A stretch of 64,000 nucleotides of DNA from Paenibacillus cellulosilyticus (lineage in GTDB: Bacteria > Bacillota > Bacilli > Paenibacillales > Paenibacillaceae), in NCBI RefSeq assembly GCF_003182255.1, contig NZ_QGTQ01000004.1, forward strand, positions 180,538 to 244,537, read 5' to 3'. Positions within the stretch are counted from its first letter, which is position 1, and the number at the start of each line of letters is the position of its first letter. The translations under genes were made by a program, and so were the position numbers. The notes beneath the pieces are model-generated. The model did no database searches and had not been told where the DNA came from. It was given only the letters and a program-made list of their open reading frames with translations. Positions 36,189 through 43,400 of this stretch are shown here, piece after piece.

Positions 36189-36866
36189 TTAAGGCACATA
36201 CTGTACAACAACTTGGGATGGAGAAACTTCCAGCGTTTTCGTCACAAGGTCGATAATATCAGCAGCTTGGCCGCGCTCGAGCTTCTCGCTTTGTACGACG
36301 ATTTTGTATCGGCTGTCTTGATCATCGACAACTGCGATCGGATACAGCTTGTTGAGCTCTTCCTCCAGCGCGTTGATGCGATCCATTTTGTCAGAGAGTG
36401 CATCGAGCTTGGTTACCGCTTGGCCCGCTTCTTCTGTGCTTGCGCCCGTCGTATTCGCAATTACGGCCCACAGTTGGTCAGATTCCTTCTGGAACTGCTC
36501 ATTCCGCTTGTATTGCAGATCATTAAATACGTTGTTCGTCGTTGCTGTAGCCTTATCTTGGGATTCAAGCTGATCAAGTGTCTTCTGGTCGGCTGCGCTA
36601 ATGTCTTCCGTATCTGCCGTCGCGTTGTCATCCGTCTGGGTTTGCGTAGAACCGTTCACTTCATTCACAACGATTGCATCGTCCTTGCTGCCTGTCGATG
36701 CTTCCGTTGCGCCTTGCACGCCCGTCGTCTGCTCGGTTGTTGTCCCGTTGTTCGCCACCTTACTCGAGCTTGGATCGAGATCTTCTGTAAACAGATAGTA
36801 TGCAGAAAGAATTACCATTAAGCTGAGCATCGATACGAGCCAAATCGTTTGTCTTTTCGTGTTCAT
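36189..36866 (-). CDS. spoIIIAH: Stage III sporulation protein AH
   Basis: 225 aa from MNTKRQTIWLVSMLSLM, with GGGAGGG 9 nt upstream. One N-terminal membrane helix, an acidic Ser/Thr-rich linker (about 40-110), then a ring-building motif domain (FNDLQYKRNEQFQKESDQLWAVIANTTG...RYKIVVQSEKLERGQAADIIDLVTKTLEVSPSQVVVQYVP). SpoIIIAH on the mother-cell side binds forespore SpoIIQ to form the feeding-tube channel. Last gene of the operon. Confidence 0.96.
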   Translation of the reverse strand: MNTKRQTIWLVSMLSLMVILSAYYLFTEDLDPSSSKVANNGTTTEQTTGVQGATEASTGSKDDAIVVNEVNGSTQTQTDDNATADTEDISAADQKTLDQLESQDKATATTNNVFNDLQYKRNEQFQKESDQLWAVIANTTGASTEEAGQAVTKLDALSDKMDRINALEEELNKLYPIAVVDDQDSRYKIVVQSEKLERGQAADIIDLVTKTLEVSPSQVVVQYVP

Positions 36867-36925
36867 GGATGAACACCCTCCCATTCATTTCGTTTGATAT
36901 GTTAATGCAGGCCGATATGGCCGTT

Positions 36926-37555
36926 TCATTGCTGCTTTCTCGGGACAATCGAGATACGGTTCACTGGGACGTTGATGCCCTTTTCTACCGCATCGAGGAT
37001 CAGCCGCTTCACCGTCGGGTTCTCGGCCCCTTTGGCCACGATCAGAACACCGCTGATGCGGGGCTTGATTTTTTTCGTTATGATCGGCGTTTGGTCACCT
37101 GACTGTTCGTACATCACGATCGTTCCATTGTCCGTCACACTTGTCATATGCCGTCTGCCGCCATTCTTATCGGTCTCCTCCGTCGTCTGCTGCGACTTCT
37201 GCTCGTTGCTGACGAAGACGGTTTCCTCTGTGGATTCAACACTGACAAGCACGTCAACGGGACCAACACCTACGATTTTCTCCAAAATCTCTTTCAGCCG
37301 ATTCTCGAGCGGCTGCTCGATCGATGCGAATGGCGAGTCACTGCTGTGGGCGGACATGGCCGGCACATCGGATACGGGCGGCTCGGATTGATTCGTCGTC
37401 GGGGCAACCCGATCGAACGACATGTACGCATTAACGATCATGATCGCTACTCCAATGCCTCCGATCAGCAGCAGCCATCGCATCGCCCGTATCCGTGTCG
37501 GTCCGCCGGATCCTCCGCCGATGGCTTTCTCCAAGCCGTCGAGCCATTTTGCCAC
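36926..37555 (-). CDS. spoIIIAG: Stage III sporulation protein AG
   Basis: 209 aa from a GTG at 37555 (MAKWLDGLEKAIGG), with AAGGAG 8 nt upstream; the GTG at 37564 lies inside that site. One membrane helix (about 22-42) then the ring-forming domain (LENRLKEILEKIVGVGPVDVLVSVESTEETVFVSNEQKSQQTTEETDKNGGRR...ISGVLIVAKGAENPTVKRLILDAVEKGINVPVNRISIV). Forms the 30-mer ring of the channel. The Shine-Dalgarno is supplied by a copy of the palindromic repeat. Confidence 0.96.
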   Translation of the reverse strand: MAKWLDGLEKAIGGGSGGPTRIRAMRWLLLIGGIGVAIMIVNAYMSFDRVAPTTNQSEPPVSDVPAMSAHSSDSPFASIEQPLENRLKEILEKIVGVGPVDVLVSVESTEETVFVSNEQKSQQTTEETDKNGGRRHMTSVTDNGTIVMYEQSGDQTPIITKKIKPRISGVLIVAKGAENPTVKRLILDAVEKGINVPVNRISIVPRKQQ

Positions 37556-37564
37556 CAATATCAC

Positions 37565-37602
37565 TCCTTACATCAGGACCTTTGAACGGAGTTCAAAGTC
37601 AC
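37565..37602 (-). repeat. Palindromic leader repeat, copy C (before spoIIIAG)
   Basis: Minus strand GTGA, hairpin CTTTGAACTCCGTTCAAAG (37580-37598), GTCCTGATGTAAGGAG; the end is the spoIIIAG Shine-Dalgarno. Differs from the mciZ copy by about one base. Confidence 0.85.
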
Positions 37603-37606
37603 ACCG

Positions 37607-37643
37607 CTTTACATCAGGACCTTTGAACAGAGTTCAAAGTCAC
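37607..37643 (-). repeat. Palindromic leader repeat, copy D (spoIIIAF-AG gap)
   Basis: Direct repeat of copy C at 41-42 bp distance, hairpin CTTTGAACTCTGTTCAAAG (37621-37639), ending ATGTAAAGC, so the GGAG of the other copies is lost. The 126-bp gap 37556-37681 is made almost wholly of these two copies. Confidence 0.8.
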
Positions 37644-37681
37644 ACCGCTTAGCAACTTCGCTGCCTGCCGCCTTCGCTTCG

Positions 37682-38368
37682 TTATTTCGTTCGGATTTGA
37701 ATCTGTTTCGGAGCAATTCCCCAGCCTTGACGCAGCGCTTGCTCAATTACGCTTTGCTGCTCGGCTGTCACCACCGTCGGCTCTTCATCCTTCTCTTCTC
37801 CACGATCGCCGCTTGATGCAGATGTCACTTCATCGACCGTTACGCTAACCGCGATATCAATCGGTTGAACCGAGTTGTCGGCTGCTTCATCTGTTTGATC
37901 ATCTGCTTGCTGCTCTTCGGGAGGGGGAATGGTGATGAGCACCGATGCAATCGACTTGCCGTCTTCGCTCAGCTTCACCATAACAGCCGTCCCCGTGGAG
38001 CCAAGCCTGCTGTCGACCTCCTGCGCCATTGCAATCCCGAGCTCGCGCTCAGCAAGTGATGCTGCTTGACGCTGCCTCTCGCTGCTCAGACGCTGCGCTT
38101 CCTTCGAGATTTGCTGAAGGGTCGGCATCTGGACGGAGTTGATAGATCCAGCCTGCTCCCAGGCGGTCATGCTGTCCTCCACCCGTTCATTAAAGTTTCC
38201 TGCGAACAATCGAATCAGCGGGGACAGTATCGTTAGCAGGACGATCAAACCTACGACAAGCCGGGCATATCGCTGCATTGCTTTGTTCGGAAGAAGCAGG
38301 TCGACGATAGCTGCGAGAAGGATGACCGTTATAATGTCGCGAAGCCAGCCGCTTAGCCAGTCCATCAT
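37682..38368 (-). CDS. spoIIIAF: Stage III sporulation protein AF
   Basis: 228 aa with two N-terminal membrane helices (about 10-30 and 36-55: DIITVILLAAIVDLLLPN, LVVGLIVLLTILSPLIRLF), then a soluble ring-building domain with the region RERQAASLAERELGIAMAQEVDSRLGSTGTAVMVKLSEDGK-like and a C-terminal PTVVTAEQQSVIEQALRQGWGIAPKQIQIR. Component of the mother-cell channel complex. GAGGTG lies 7 nt before the ATG (a second ATG follows). Confidence 0.94.
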   Translation of the reverse strand: MMDWLSGWLRDIITVILLAAIVDLLLPNKAMQRYARLVVGLIVLLTILSPLIRLFAGNFNERVEDSMTAWEQAGSINSVQMPTLQQISKEAQRLSSERQRQAASLAERELGIAMAQEVDSRLGSTGTAVMVKLSEDGKSIASVLITIPPPEEQQADDQTDEAADNSVQPIDIAVSVTVDEVTSASSGDRGEEKDEEPTVVTAEQQSVIEQALRQGWGIAPKQIQIRTK

Positions 38369-38402
38369 CGTTCGTCACCTCGCTGCATCGTTATGGCGCT
38401 CG

Positions 38403-39683
38403 TCATCGCATCATCATGGCGGCATTGCCGGCGGTAAGGATGACGGTCACGGCTAAGAAGAACATGAGTGCGACAGCGGCCAATGCAGCGAACACGTAGA
38501 TCATCGTTTTACCGATCGTGTGCAGGCATGCAGCAATCGGACTGTCGCCGAGCGGCTGCATGACGGCAGCTGTCACGTTGTAGATGAGTGCCAGCGTTAA
38601 AATTTTGATCGCTGGGAATGCACATAAGAAGAGCAGGATGACAACGCCCGCAATACCGACCGCATTCTTAACGAGTAGGGATGCAGAGATGACCGTGTCG
38701 GATGCATCCGAGAACATTTTGCCTACGACTGGGACGAAATTGCCGGCTACGAACTTCGCGGTTCGCAGCGTGACACCGTCGGATATTGCACCTGTCGCCC
38801 CTTGGATCGAGATGACACCAAGAAATAGGCTGACGAGTACGCCAAGTGTTCCGATCCCTATGTTGCGCAGCAGATTGGCAAGCTGGGTTACCTTGAACTT
38901 GTCGGTCAGCGCACTTGCGATATGAAGCACAGCCGAGAAGAACAGCAGAGGGAACACAATCGTGTAGATGAGTGTTCCGACCGTATGAATCATGAAGATG
39001 ATGAGCGGATGCAAAATAGTCACGGTAGAGATGTTGCCAACAGAAGCTAGCAACGTCAGCAAGAGCGGCACCATCGCCATCATAAACTGAATCATGCTGC
39101 TGATTGCATCCTTCGCATAACCGATTGCGACGTTGAAGCTATTAGCTGCGATAACGATGAGCACCATGTATGAAATGGAGTATGCGACTTTACTGACAGC
39201 ATTCCGTTCGAACGCATTCTGCAAGGTCTCAAGTATCGAGCTGAATACCGAGAGCAGAACGATGGTGACGAGAAGCTTGCCGTTGTACAGCACCTCATGC
39301 ATGAGAAACTTGAGCAACCCGCTGATGACTGTCGTCAGCTTCAACCCTTCGCCGCCCGGCATAATCATTTCCGACAGACTTGGCAGATCCTGATCTGGAA
39401 AGTATGCACCGTAGTTGGTCGTCAAGTTCGTCCAATACTTCTCGATGGGGTCCATATCAAGTGTGCCTGCTTGGTCCTTCGCAAGCTGCTCAGACAGTTC
39501 ACTGTCGACAGAAGCTGGAAGTGAATCGTCTCCTGACGTGGGTGGCGGAACGCCCGTCTGTACATTCGTGCTAGCCGAATCACTAGGCAATGCTGCGGCT
39601 TGTATGATCTGTCCCGTCGATAAGGTGAGAACGATGAGCATAAACAGGAGTCGAAGAATACGTACCATCGTCTGTTTTTTCAT
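38403..39683 (-). CDS. spoIIIAE: Stage III sporulation protein AE
   Basis: 426 aa from the ATG at 39683, with GGGAGG 9 nt upstream; a GTG 3 codons earlier is inside that site. Signal peptide (VRILRLLFMLIVLTLSTGQIIQAAA), then about seven membrane helices, with LRNIGIGTLGVLVSLFLGVISIQGATGAISDGVTLRTAKFVAGNFVPVVGKMFSDASDTV in the middle as usual. Polytopic part of the channel complex. Five bases separate it from spoIIIAD. Confidence 0.95.
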   Translation of the reverse strand: MKKQTMVRILRLLFMLIVLTLSTGQIIQAAALPSDSASTNVQTGVPPPTSGDDSLPASVDSELSEQLAKDQAGTLDMDPIEKYWTNLTTNYGAYFPDQDLPSLSEMIMPGGEGLKLTTVISGLLKFLMHEVLYNGKLLVTIVLLSVFSSILETLQNAFERNAVSKVAYSISYMVLIVIAANSFNVAIGYAKDAISSMIQFMMAMVPLLLTLLASVGNISTVTILHPLIIFMIHTVGTLIYTIVFPLLFFSAVLHIASALTDKFKVTQLANLLRNIGIGTLGVLVSLFLGVISIQGATGAISDGVTLRTAKFVAGNFVPVVGKMFSDASDTVISASLLVKNAVGIAGVVILLFLCAFPAIKILTLALIYNVTAAVMQPLGDSPIAACLHTIGKTMIYVFAALAAVALMFFLAVTVILTAGNAAMMMR

Positions 39684-39688
39684 CTTCC

Positions 39689-40084
39689 TCACCCTCCCGG
39701 AGGCATTAATCCGAGCACCGTTTCAACAATAACGTTGATGATCGGAACCGCCATAACGAGAATGAGCACCTTGCCGGCAAACTCGATTTTGGAAGCGACA
39801 CCTTCTTGTCCCGCATCCCGAACGATCTGTGCCCCGAATTCAGCGATGTAGGCGATACCGATGATTTTCAATATCGTCTTCAAGTAGATCGATGGGATGC
39901 CTGTCTGCTCTGCGAGCTGCTCGAGCATCGAGATGACGGTGTCGATCCGGCCGATGATGTACAAGAAGATGAATAAGCCTGTGAAGGCTGCCAGCAGAAA
40001 AGCGAACATCGGCTTCTGTTCGCGAACGACGAGAATGAGCACGGTAGCAATTAATCCAAGTCCGACAATTTGAATGATTTCCAT
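39689..40084 (-). CDS. spoIIIAD: Stage III sporulation protein AD
   Basis: 131 aa with four membrane helices: MEIIQIVGLGLIATVLILVV, FAFLLAAFTGLFIFLYIIGRIDTVI, TILKIIGIAYIAEFGAQIVRDAG, VLILVMAVPIINVIVETVLGLMPPGG. GAGGTG lies 11 nt before the ATG. Similar in pattern to SpoIIIAC. Confidence 0.95.
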   Translation of the reverse strand: MEIIQIVGLGLIATVLILVVREQKPMFAFLLAAFTGLFIFLYIIGRIDTVISMLEQLAEQTGIPSIYLKTILKIIGIAYIAEFGAQIVRDAGQEGVASKIEFAGKVLILVMAVPIINVIVETVLGLMPPGG

Positions 40085-40149
40085 TACAATTCACTCACCT
40101 CGCGTCCGAGCACTTTCCGCCTGCCTCCACTCGAATATTGATGCTGTTG

Positions 40150-40353
40150 TTATTGGAACAAGAATATCGTCTTAATTTCCTGGAACAGGTCGTTCAGCAG
40201 ACGAACCACCATGAACAGGACGACGACAAAGCCAATTAAGGTCACCCAATGCGCCATGTCTTCCTTGCCCATCTGCTTCAGTACGGTGTGAATCATCGCG
40301 ATGATGATACCGATGCCGGCGATTTGGAATATGGCGCTTACGTCGATATTCAT
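40150..40353 (-). CDS. spoIIIAC: Stage III sporulation protein AC
   Basis: 67 aa with two membrane helices (IFQIAGIGIIIAMIHTVLKQMG, WVTLIGFVVVLFMVVRLLNDLFQEI). GGGGTG lies 8 nt before the ATG. Exact family length. Confidence 0.95.
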   Translation of the reverse strand: MNIDVSAIFQIAGIGIIIAMIHTVLKQMGKEDMAHWVTLIGFVVVLFMVVRLLNDLFQEIKTIFLFQ

Positions 40354-40368
40354 GTAAGCGGCACCCCA

Positions 40369-40890
40369 CTAAATCATCAGTATGACGACGAGTGCGGCAA
40401 GCAAGAGGCCGAGGCTTCTGCTCATCTTCTCGTACTTTGCTTGGTCATCTCTGGCTGCGTCTTCTTCTGCTTTCAACTGGACAGCCGCTAAGCGCAAATG
40501 CTTCAGTTGATCATCTTTGTCACTCATGCCGAGGATAGAACCGAGTCGAAGCGTAACGGTGAGCTCAGGCGTCCGCATCGATGTCGTCGGCCATGTTCGC
40601 TTCATCGCCGTATCCCAGCATTCGCGAAATGATCGGCCGTCCGTGGCTGACAGCTCGTCTGCAACTGCTTGAAACAATCGTCCTACCGGTTGTCCTGCAT
40701 TGGCTGCCGTGTGAGCCAGTGCATCTGGAAGCGGTGTCCGGCCGAACACGATCTCTGTCTCCAGCCGCTGCAATGCACCTGCTAATTGACGGATCTGCTT
40801 CGGCCGATCAGCGAATCGCGCCGCCTGGAGAAAGCCGATTAACGTACCGGCGAACAGGACTAGCGAGGCACCGATAAGTTTAAGGAGCAT
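40369..40890 (-). CDS. spoIIIAB: Stage III sporulation protein AB
   Basis: 173 aa from the ATG at 40890, with AGGTG 6 nt upstream; overlaps the spoIIIAA end by 11 bp. N-terminal membrane helix (LIGASLVLFAGTLIGFLQAARF), a helical soluble part (RPKQIRQLAGALQRLETEIVFGRTPLPDALAHTA), and a C-terminal membrane helix (SLGLLLAALVVILMI). Resembles GspF-type proteins of type II secretion and may partner the ATPase. Confidence 0.94.
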   Translation of the reverse strand: MLLKLIGASLVLFAGTLIGFLQAARFADRPKQIRQLAGALQRLETEIVFGRTPLPDALAHTAANAGQPVGRLFQAVADELSATDGRSFRECWDTAMKRTWPTTSMRTPELTVTLRLGSILGMSDKDDQLKHLRLAAVQLKAEEDAARDDQAKYEKMSRSLGLLLAALVVILMI

Positions 40891-41947
40891 GCGCATCACC
40901 TGCTCTTGCCGTAGGTTCACGAGGAGAGGCTGTCGAATGGCCCGCTGCCCTTGCCGCGCTGCCTACTGTTCCGCCTGCGAATCCAACAGATGTCTCAGCG
41001 GCAGTAAGATCAACAACTTTGACTGTGAGACCCGTTATTGTCCTTCGCAGCACAACCCCTCGAGCGAACGAACCTTCCTGCAACAGCCGCTTTATCGCTG
41101 GTCGAGAGGCTGCTTCCTCCCAATCACCTGCGTGAGCGGTAGCGACAACGGAGACGCCTGCTCTCACCGCTTCCCGGATCGCTTCTACATCCTCATCTCT
41201 ACCTATTTCGTCGACGATCAACACCTCAGGCGACATGGATCGAATCATCATCATCATTCCTTCCGCCTTCGGACATGCGTCCATCACATCGGTTCGAGGT
41301 CCTACATCGAATGTTGGAATCCCTCTTACACAAGCTGCAATCTCCGAACGCTCGTCGACGATTCCAACCTTCCGACCTGACCAGCCGAGCGCTTGTGGCG
41401 ACTGCCATCTTCCATAGCTAATTGCTCTTGCCAAATCTCGGATATAGGTTGTCTTGCCTTGTCTTGGTGCACCAACAATGAGCGTTGATGCGATTGTTCG
41501 GTTGCTGCGATCAATGAGCTGTGGAAGCGTCTGTCCAGATACCCCTGTAACATCTCTAGCGATCCTTACGTTGAATCCGCCAATATCTCGTATCCCTCTC
41601 ACACGACCCTCTTCCAGCACCGTCCTGCCTGCTAGTCCAATCCGATGGCCGCCTTCGACCGTAATATAGCCTCGGCGAAGCTCTTCTTCCATTGCATACA
41701 CCGAATGGTTCGTCATTCTCTCGAGCAGCTTTCGACATACTTCATACGATGGCTTGTACGCACCATCTGGGTTGTCGCTCAGCGAACCGCTGCTTGAGAC
41801 GAAGGTAGACACGCCAAGCGTCCACACTTCCAGCGGCCGATTGTCTCGGATTCGTATTTCTTCCAGCCCTTCCTGTGCCTTAACGGGCATTCGGGAGAGC
41901 ACGACAGACAGCTCAGATGGCAGCAAATGCGCAACGCGTTCCAGCAT
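40880..41947 (-). CDS. spoIIIAA: Stage III sporulation protein AA (ATPase)
   Basis: 355 aa, first gene of the operon. Walker A LIVGAPRQGKTTYIRDLARAI (about 158-178), Walker B EVLIVDEIGRDEDVEAIREAVRAGVSVVATAHAGDWEEAASRPAIKRLL. ATPase of the secretion-like channel. The last ~50 residues (SVGFAGGTVGSAARAAGHSTASPREPT...) are a low-complexity extension beyond the usual ~307-aa length. AAGAGG lies before the ATG. Sigma-E-type promoter upstream. Confidence 0.95.
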   Translation of the reverse strand: MLERVAHLLPSELSVVLSRMPVKAQEGLEEIRIRDNRPLEVWTLGVSTFVSSSGSLSDNPDGAYKPSYEVCRKLLERMTNHSVYAMEEELRRGYITVEGGHRIGLAGRTVLEEGRVRGIRDIGGFNVRIARDVTGVSGQTLPQLIDRSNRTIASTLIVGAPRQGKTTYIRDLARAISYGRWQSPQALGWSGRKVGIVDERSEIAACVRGIPTFDVGPRTDVMDACPKAEGMMMMIRSMSPEVLIVDEIGRDEDVEAIREAVRAGVSVVATAHAGDWEEAASRPAIKRLLQEGSFARGVVLRRTITGLTVKVVDLTAAETSVGFAGGTVGSAARAAGHSTASPREPTARAGDAHAP

Positions 41948-41993
41948 ACGGCTACACCTCTTACGAATGTTTGTCCTCTTCTCTGTTGTTTCA

Positions 41994-42022
41994 AGTGTAT
42001 GTGCTAGCTCGAATAATAGAAC
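41994..42022 (-). promoter_or_regulatory. Predicted sigma-E promoter of the spoIIIA operon
   Basis: Minus strand GTTCTATT (42015-42022), 13-bp spacer, CATACACT (41994-42001), the last an exact sigma-E -10. 47 bp before the spoIIIAA start. Confidence 0.7.
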
Positions 42023-42039
42023 GCGATTATCGCGTTCTA
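42017..42039. terminator. Perfect 10-bp hairpin between yqhV and spoIIIAA
   Basis: TAGAACGCGA (42017-42026) / TCGCGTTCTA (42030-42039), loop TTA. May terminate yqhV, although the minus-strand tail TTATTCG is weak. It overlaps the -35 of the spoIIIA promoter. Confidence 0.45.
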
Positions 42040-42081
42040 TGCACGTTTTTATATAGAAGGGGACCTGGCATTAGTAGAATG

Positions 42082-42351
42082 CTATTTTTTAAGAATGCCG
42101 ATCATCAGGCAGCCTACACCTGCTGTAATCCATAGCATTTTGCTATACGATAATTTATCTGCCAGTCCTACTAATCCAATGGCAGTCGTCGAAATCAACA
42201 CGAGCGGACCAACGAGCGCTAGCGATGAGTTAATCAACATCGCCTTGTTCAGCTCGTTGAAGCGCAGCATGAGCAGCGCTGCGCAGATCTCCAGCGAGCC
42301 CGATATCATTCGAAGCGTCGCCATGCTGAGTACGATTTTGTTCAGCATCAT
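42082..42351 (-). CDS. yqhV: YqhV (DUF2619) membrane protein
   Basis: 89 aa from an ATG with AAGGAGG 5 nt upstream (ATG repeated in tandem); the frame runs to 42543 but the extra 64 codons overlap a repeat element. Three membrane segments: LRMISGSLEICAALLMLRFN, LINSSLALVGPLVLISTTAIGLVGLA, MLWITAGVGCLMIGILKK. Lies upstream of spoIIIAA as in B. subtilis. Function unknown. Confidence 0.82.
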   Translation of the reverse strand: MMLNKIVLSMATLRMISGSLEICAALLMLRFNELNKAMLINSSLALVGPLVLISTTAIGLVGLADKLSYSKMLWITAGVGCLMIGILKK

Positions 42352-42377
42352 CCTCTCCTCCTTCCCTATTGGTGCAT

Positions 42378-42458
42378 GTTCAAAAAGGTCGGTTTTCAGC
42401 ACCTGATGCCGAATACACTTCTTGTGATGCTTCGTGATCAAAAGCGGACTTTTTGAAC
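42378..42458. repeat. 81-bp MITE-like element with imperfect terminal inverted repeats
   Basis: Ends GTTCAAAAAGGTCGGTTTTC (left) and, reversed, GTTCAAAAAGTCCGCTTTTG (right): about 16 of 20 matches. Interior CACCTGATGCCGAATACACT. Could fold into one long hairpin. Lies between yqhV and the ComB gene. I recall very similar elements scattered in Paenibacillus genomes. No coding capacity. Confidence 0.65.
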
Positions 42459-42568
42459 GACCTCTGTTGGTACAGCCTATGCGCGCCTGTCCGAATTTAG
42501 GCCGGGTCACCAGCCTAGGGCATGCTGCATATATTACCTCCATGACCTTGGAAAGGCGGATTCATAGC

Positions 42569-43279
42569 ATGCAAGTAGGGGTTATCGCAAGCGTCAATGA
42601 AGCGCGGGCGGATCAATTCTCACATCGTACAGCTATCGTAATCGATGTCCTTCGTGCAACAAGCACGATGGTCGCCGCTATGAAGGCAGGCGCTTCCAGT
42701 ATCGTGCCCGCCGAAACTGTAATGGAGGCGCGTGCCCTTTTTCGGCCCGGGGACGTGCTTGGCGGCGAACGATTTAATCGTAAAATCGCTGGTTTCGAGC
42801 TCGGCAACTCGCCGCTCGATTATCGCAAGGAAATCGTTGACGGCAAGCGCCTTGTGCTTACGACGACGAATGGTACGCGTGCCGTTATAAAAGCTATGCG
42901 AGCAGAGAATGTATTAGCTGGCGCTATCGTCAATGCAAGCGCCTGCGCCAAAGCAGCGCTGGAGCTTCGTAGAGATATTGTCCTGTTATGCGCGGGAAGC
43001 AACGACGAGTTCGCAATTGAGGATGGATTGTGCGCGGGATTTCTGCTGGATCGGCTGGACAATCAATGCCAGCAAGGGATAGAGACCGATGATTTCGGCA
43101 CCGCTATGCTCGCCTTGTACCGCAATCGTTCGGAACATCTGCTGGAGACGATCAGCCAGGGAACAGCAGGCCGCAGGCTGATTAAGCTAGGACTTGGCCG
43201 TGATGTGGAATGGTGTGCTGTTCGCGATTCGGACGACATTGTCCCGAGGCTGACGGGAGATGCTTTGACGAAGTGCTGA
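42569..43279 (+). CDS. ComB-family 2-phosphosulfolactate phosphatase-like protein
   Basis: 236 aa from MQVGVIASVNEARAD with AAAGGCGG upstream; a longer frame starts inside the repeat element. ComB motifs: TAIVIDVLRATSTMVAAMKAGA (about 25-45), GDVLGGERFNRKIAGFELGNSPLDY, RLVLTTTNGTRAV, LLCAGSNDEFAIEDGLCAGFLLDRL. The archetype hydrolyses 2-phosphosulfolactate in coenzyme M synthesis; Bacilli use such proteins in sulfolactate-related metabolism (YitC). No comA or comC partner is here, so the substrate is open. Confidence 0.8.
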   Translation: MQVGVIASVNEARADQFSHRTAIVIDVLRATSTMVAAMKAGASSIVPAETVMEARALFRPGDVLGGERFNRKIAGFELGNSPLDYRKEIVDGKRLVLTTTNGTRAVIKAMRAENVLAGAIVNASACAKAALELRRDIVLLCAGSNDEFAIEDGLCAGFLLDRLDNQCQQGIETDDFGTAMLALYRNRSEHLLETISQGTAGRRLIKLGLGRDVEWCAVRDSDDIVPRLTGDALTKC

Positions 43280-43297
43280 TGGTTGTAACAAATATAA

Positions 43298-43342
43298 GAG
43301 GCCTTCAACATCTCACCGGTTGGCGAGTGTCGAAGGCCTTTT
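43298..43342 (+). terminator. Terminator of the ComB-family gene
   Basis: AGGCCTTC (43299-43306) / GAAGGCCT (43332-43339) with inner CTC-ACC/GGT-GAG pairing; TTTT follows. Also usable on the minus strand by the GH13 gene. Confidence 0.7.
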
Positions 43343-43400
43343 GCTTATTAGGGGAATATTGTTCTTGTCAGTGCCAATCATCGTATATCTATATCCTGGC

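Noticed and set aside
42434-42568. N-terminal extension of the ComB-type gene
   Set aside because: It runs through the MITE-like element; the ATG at 42569 has its own ribosome-binding site and family-like start.
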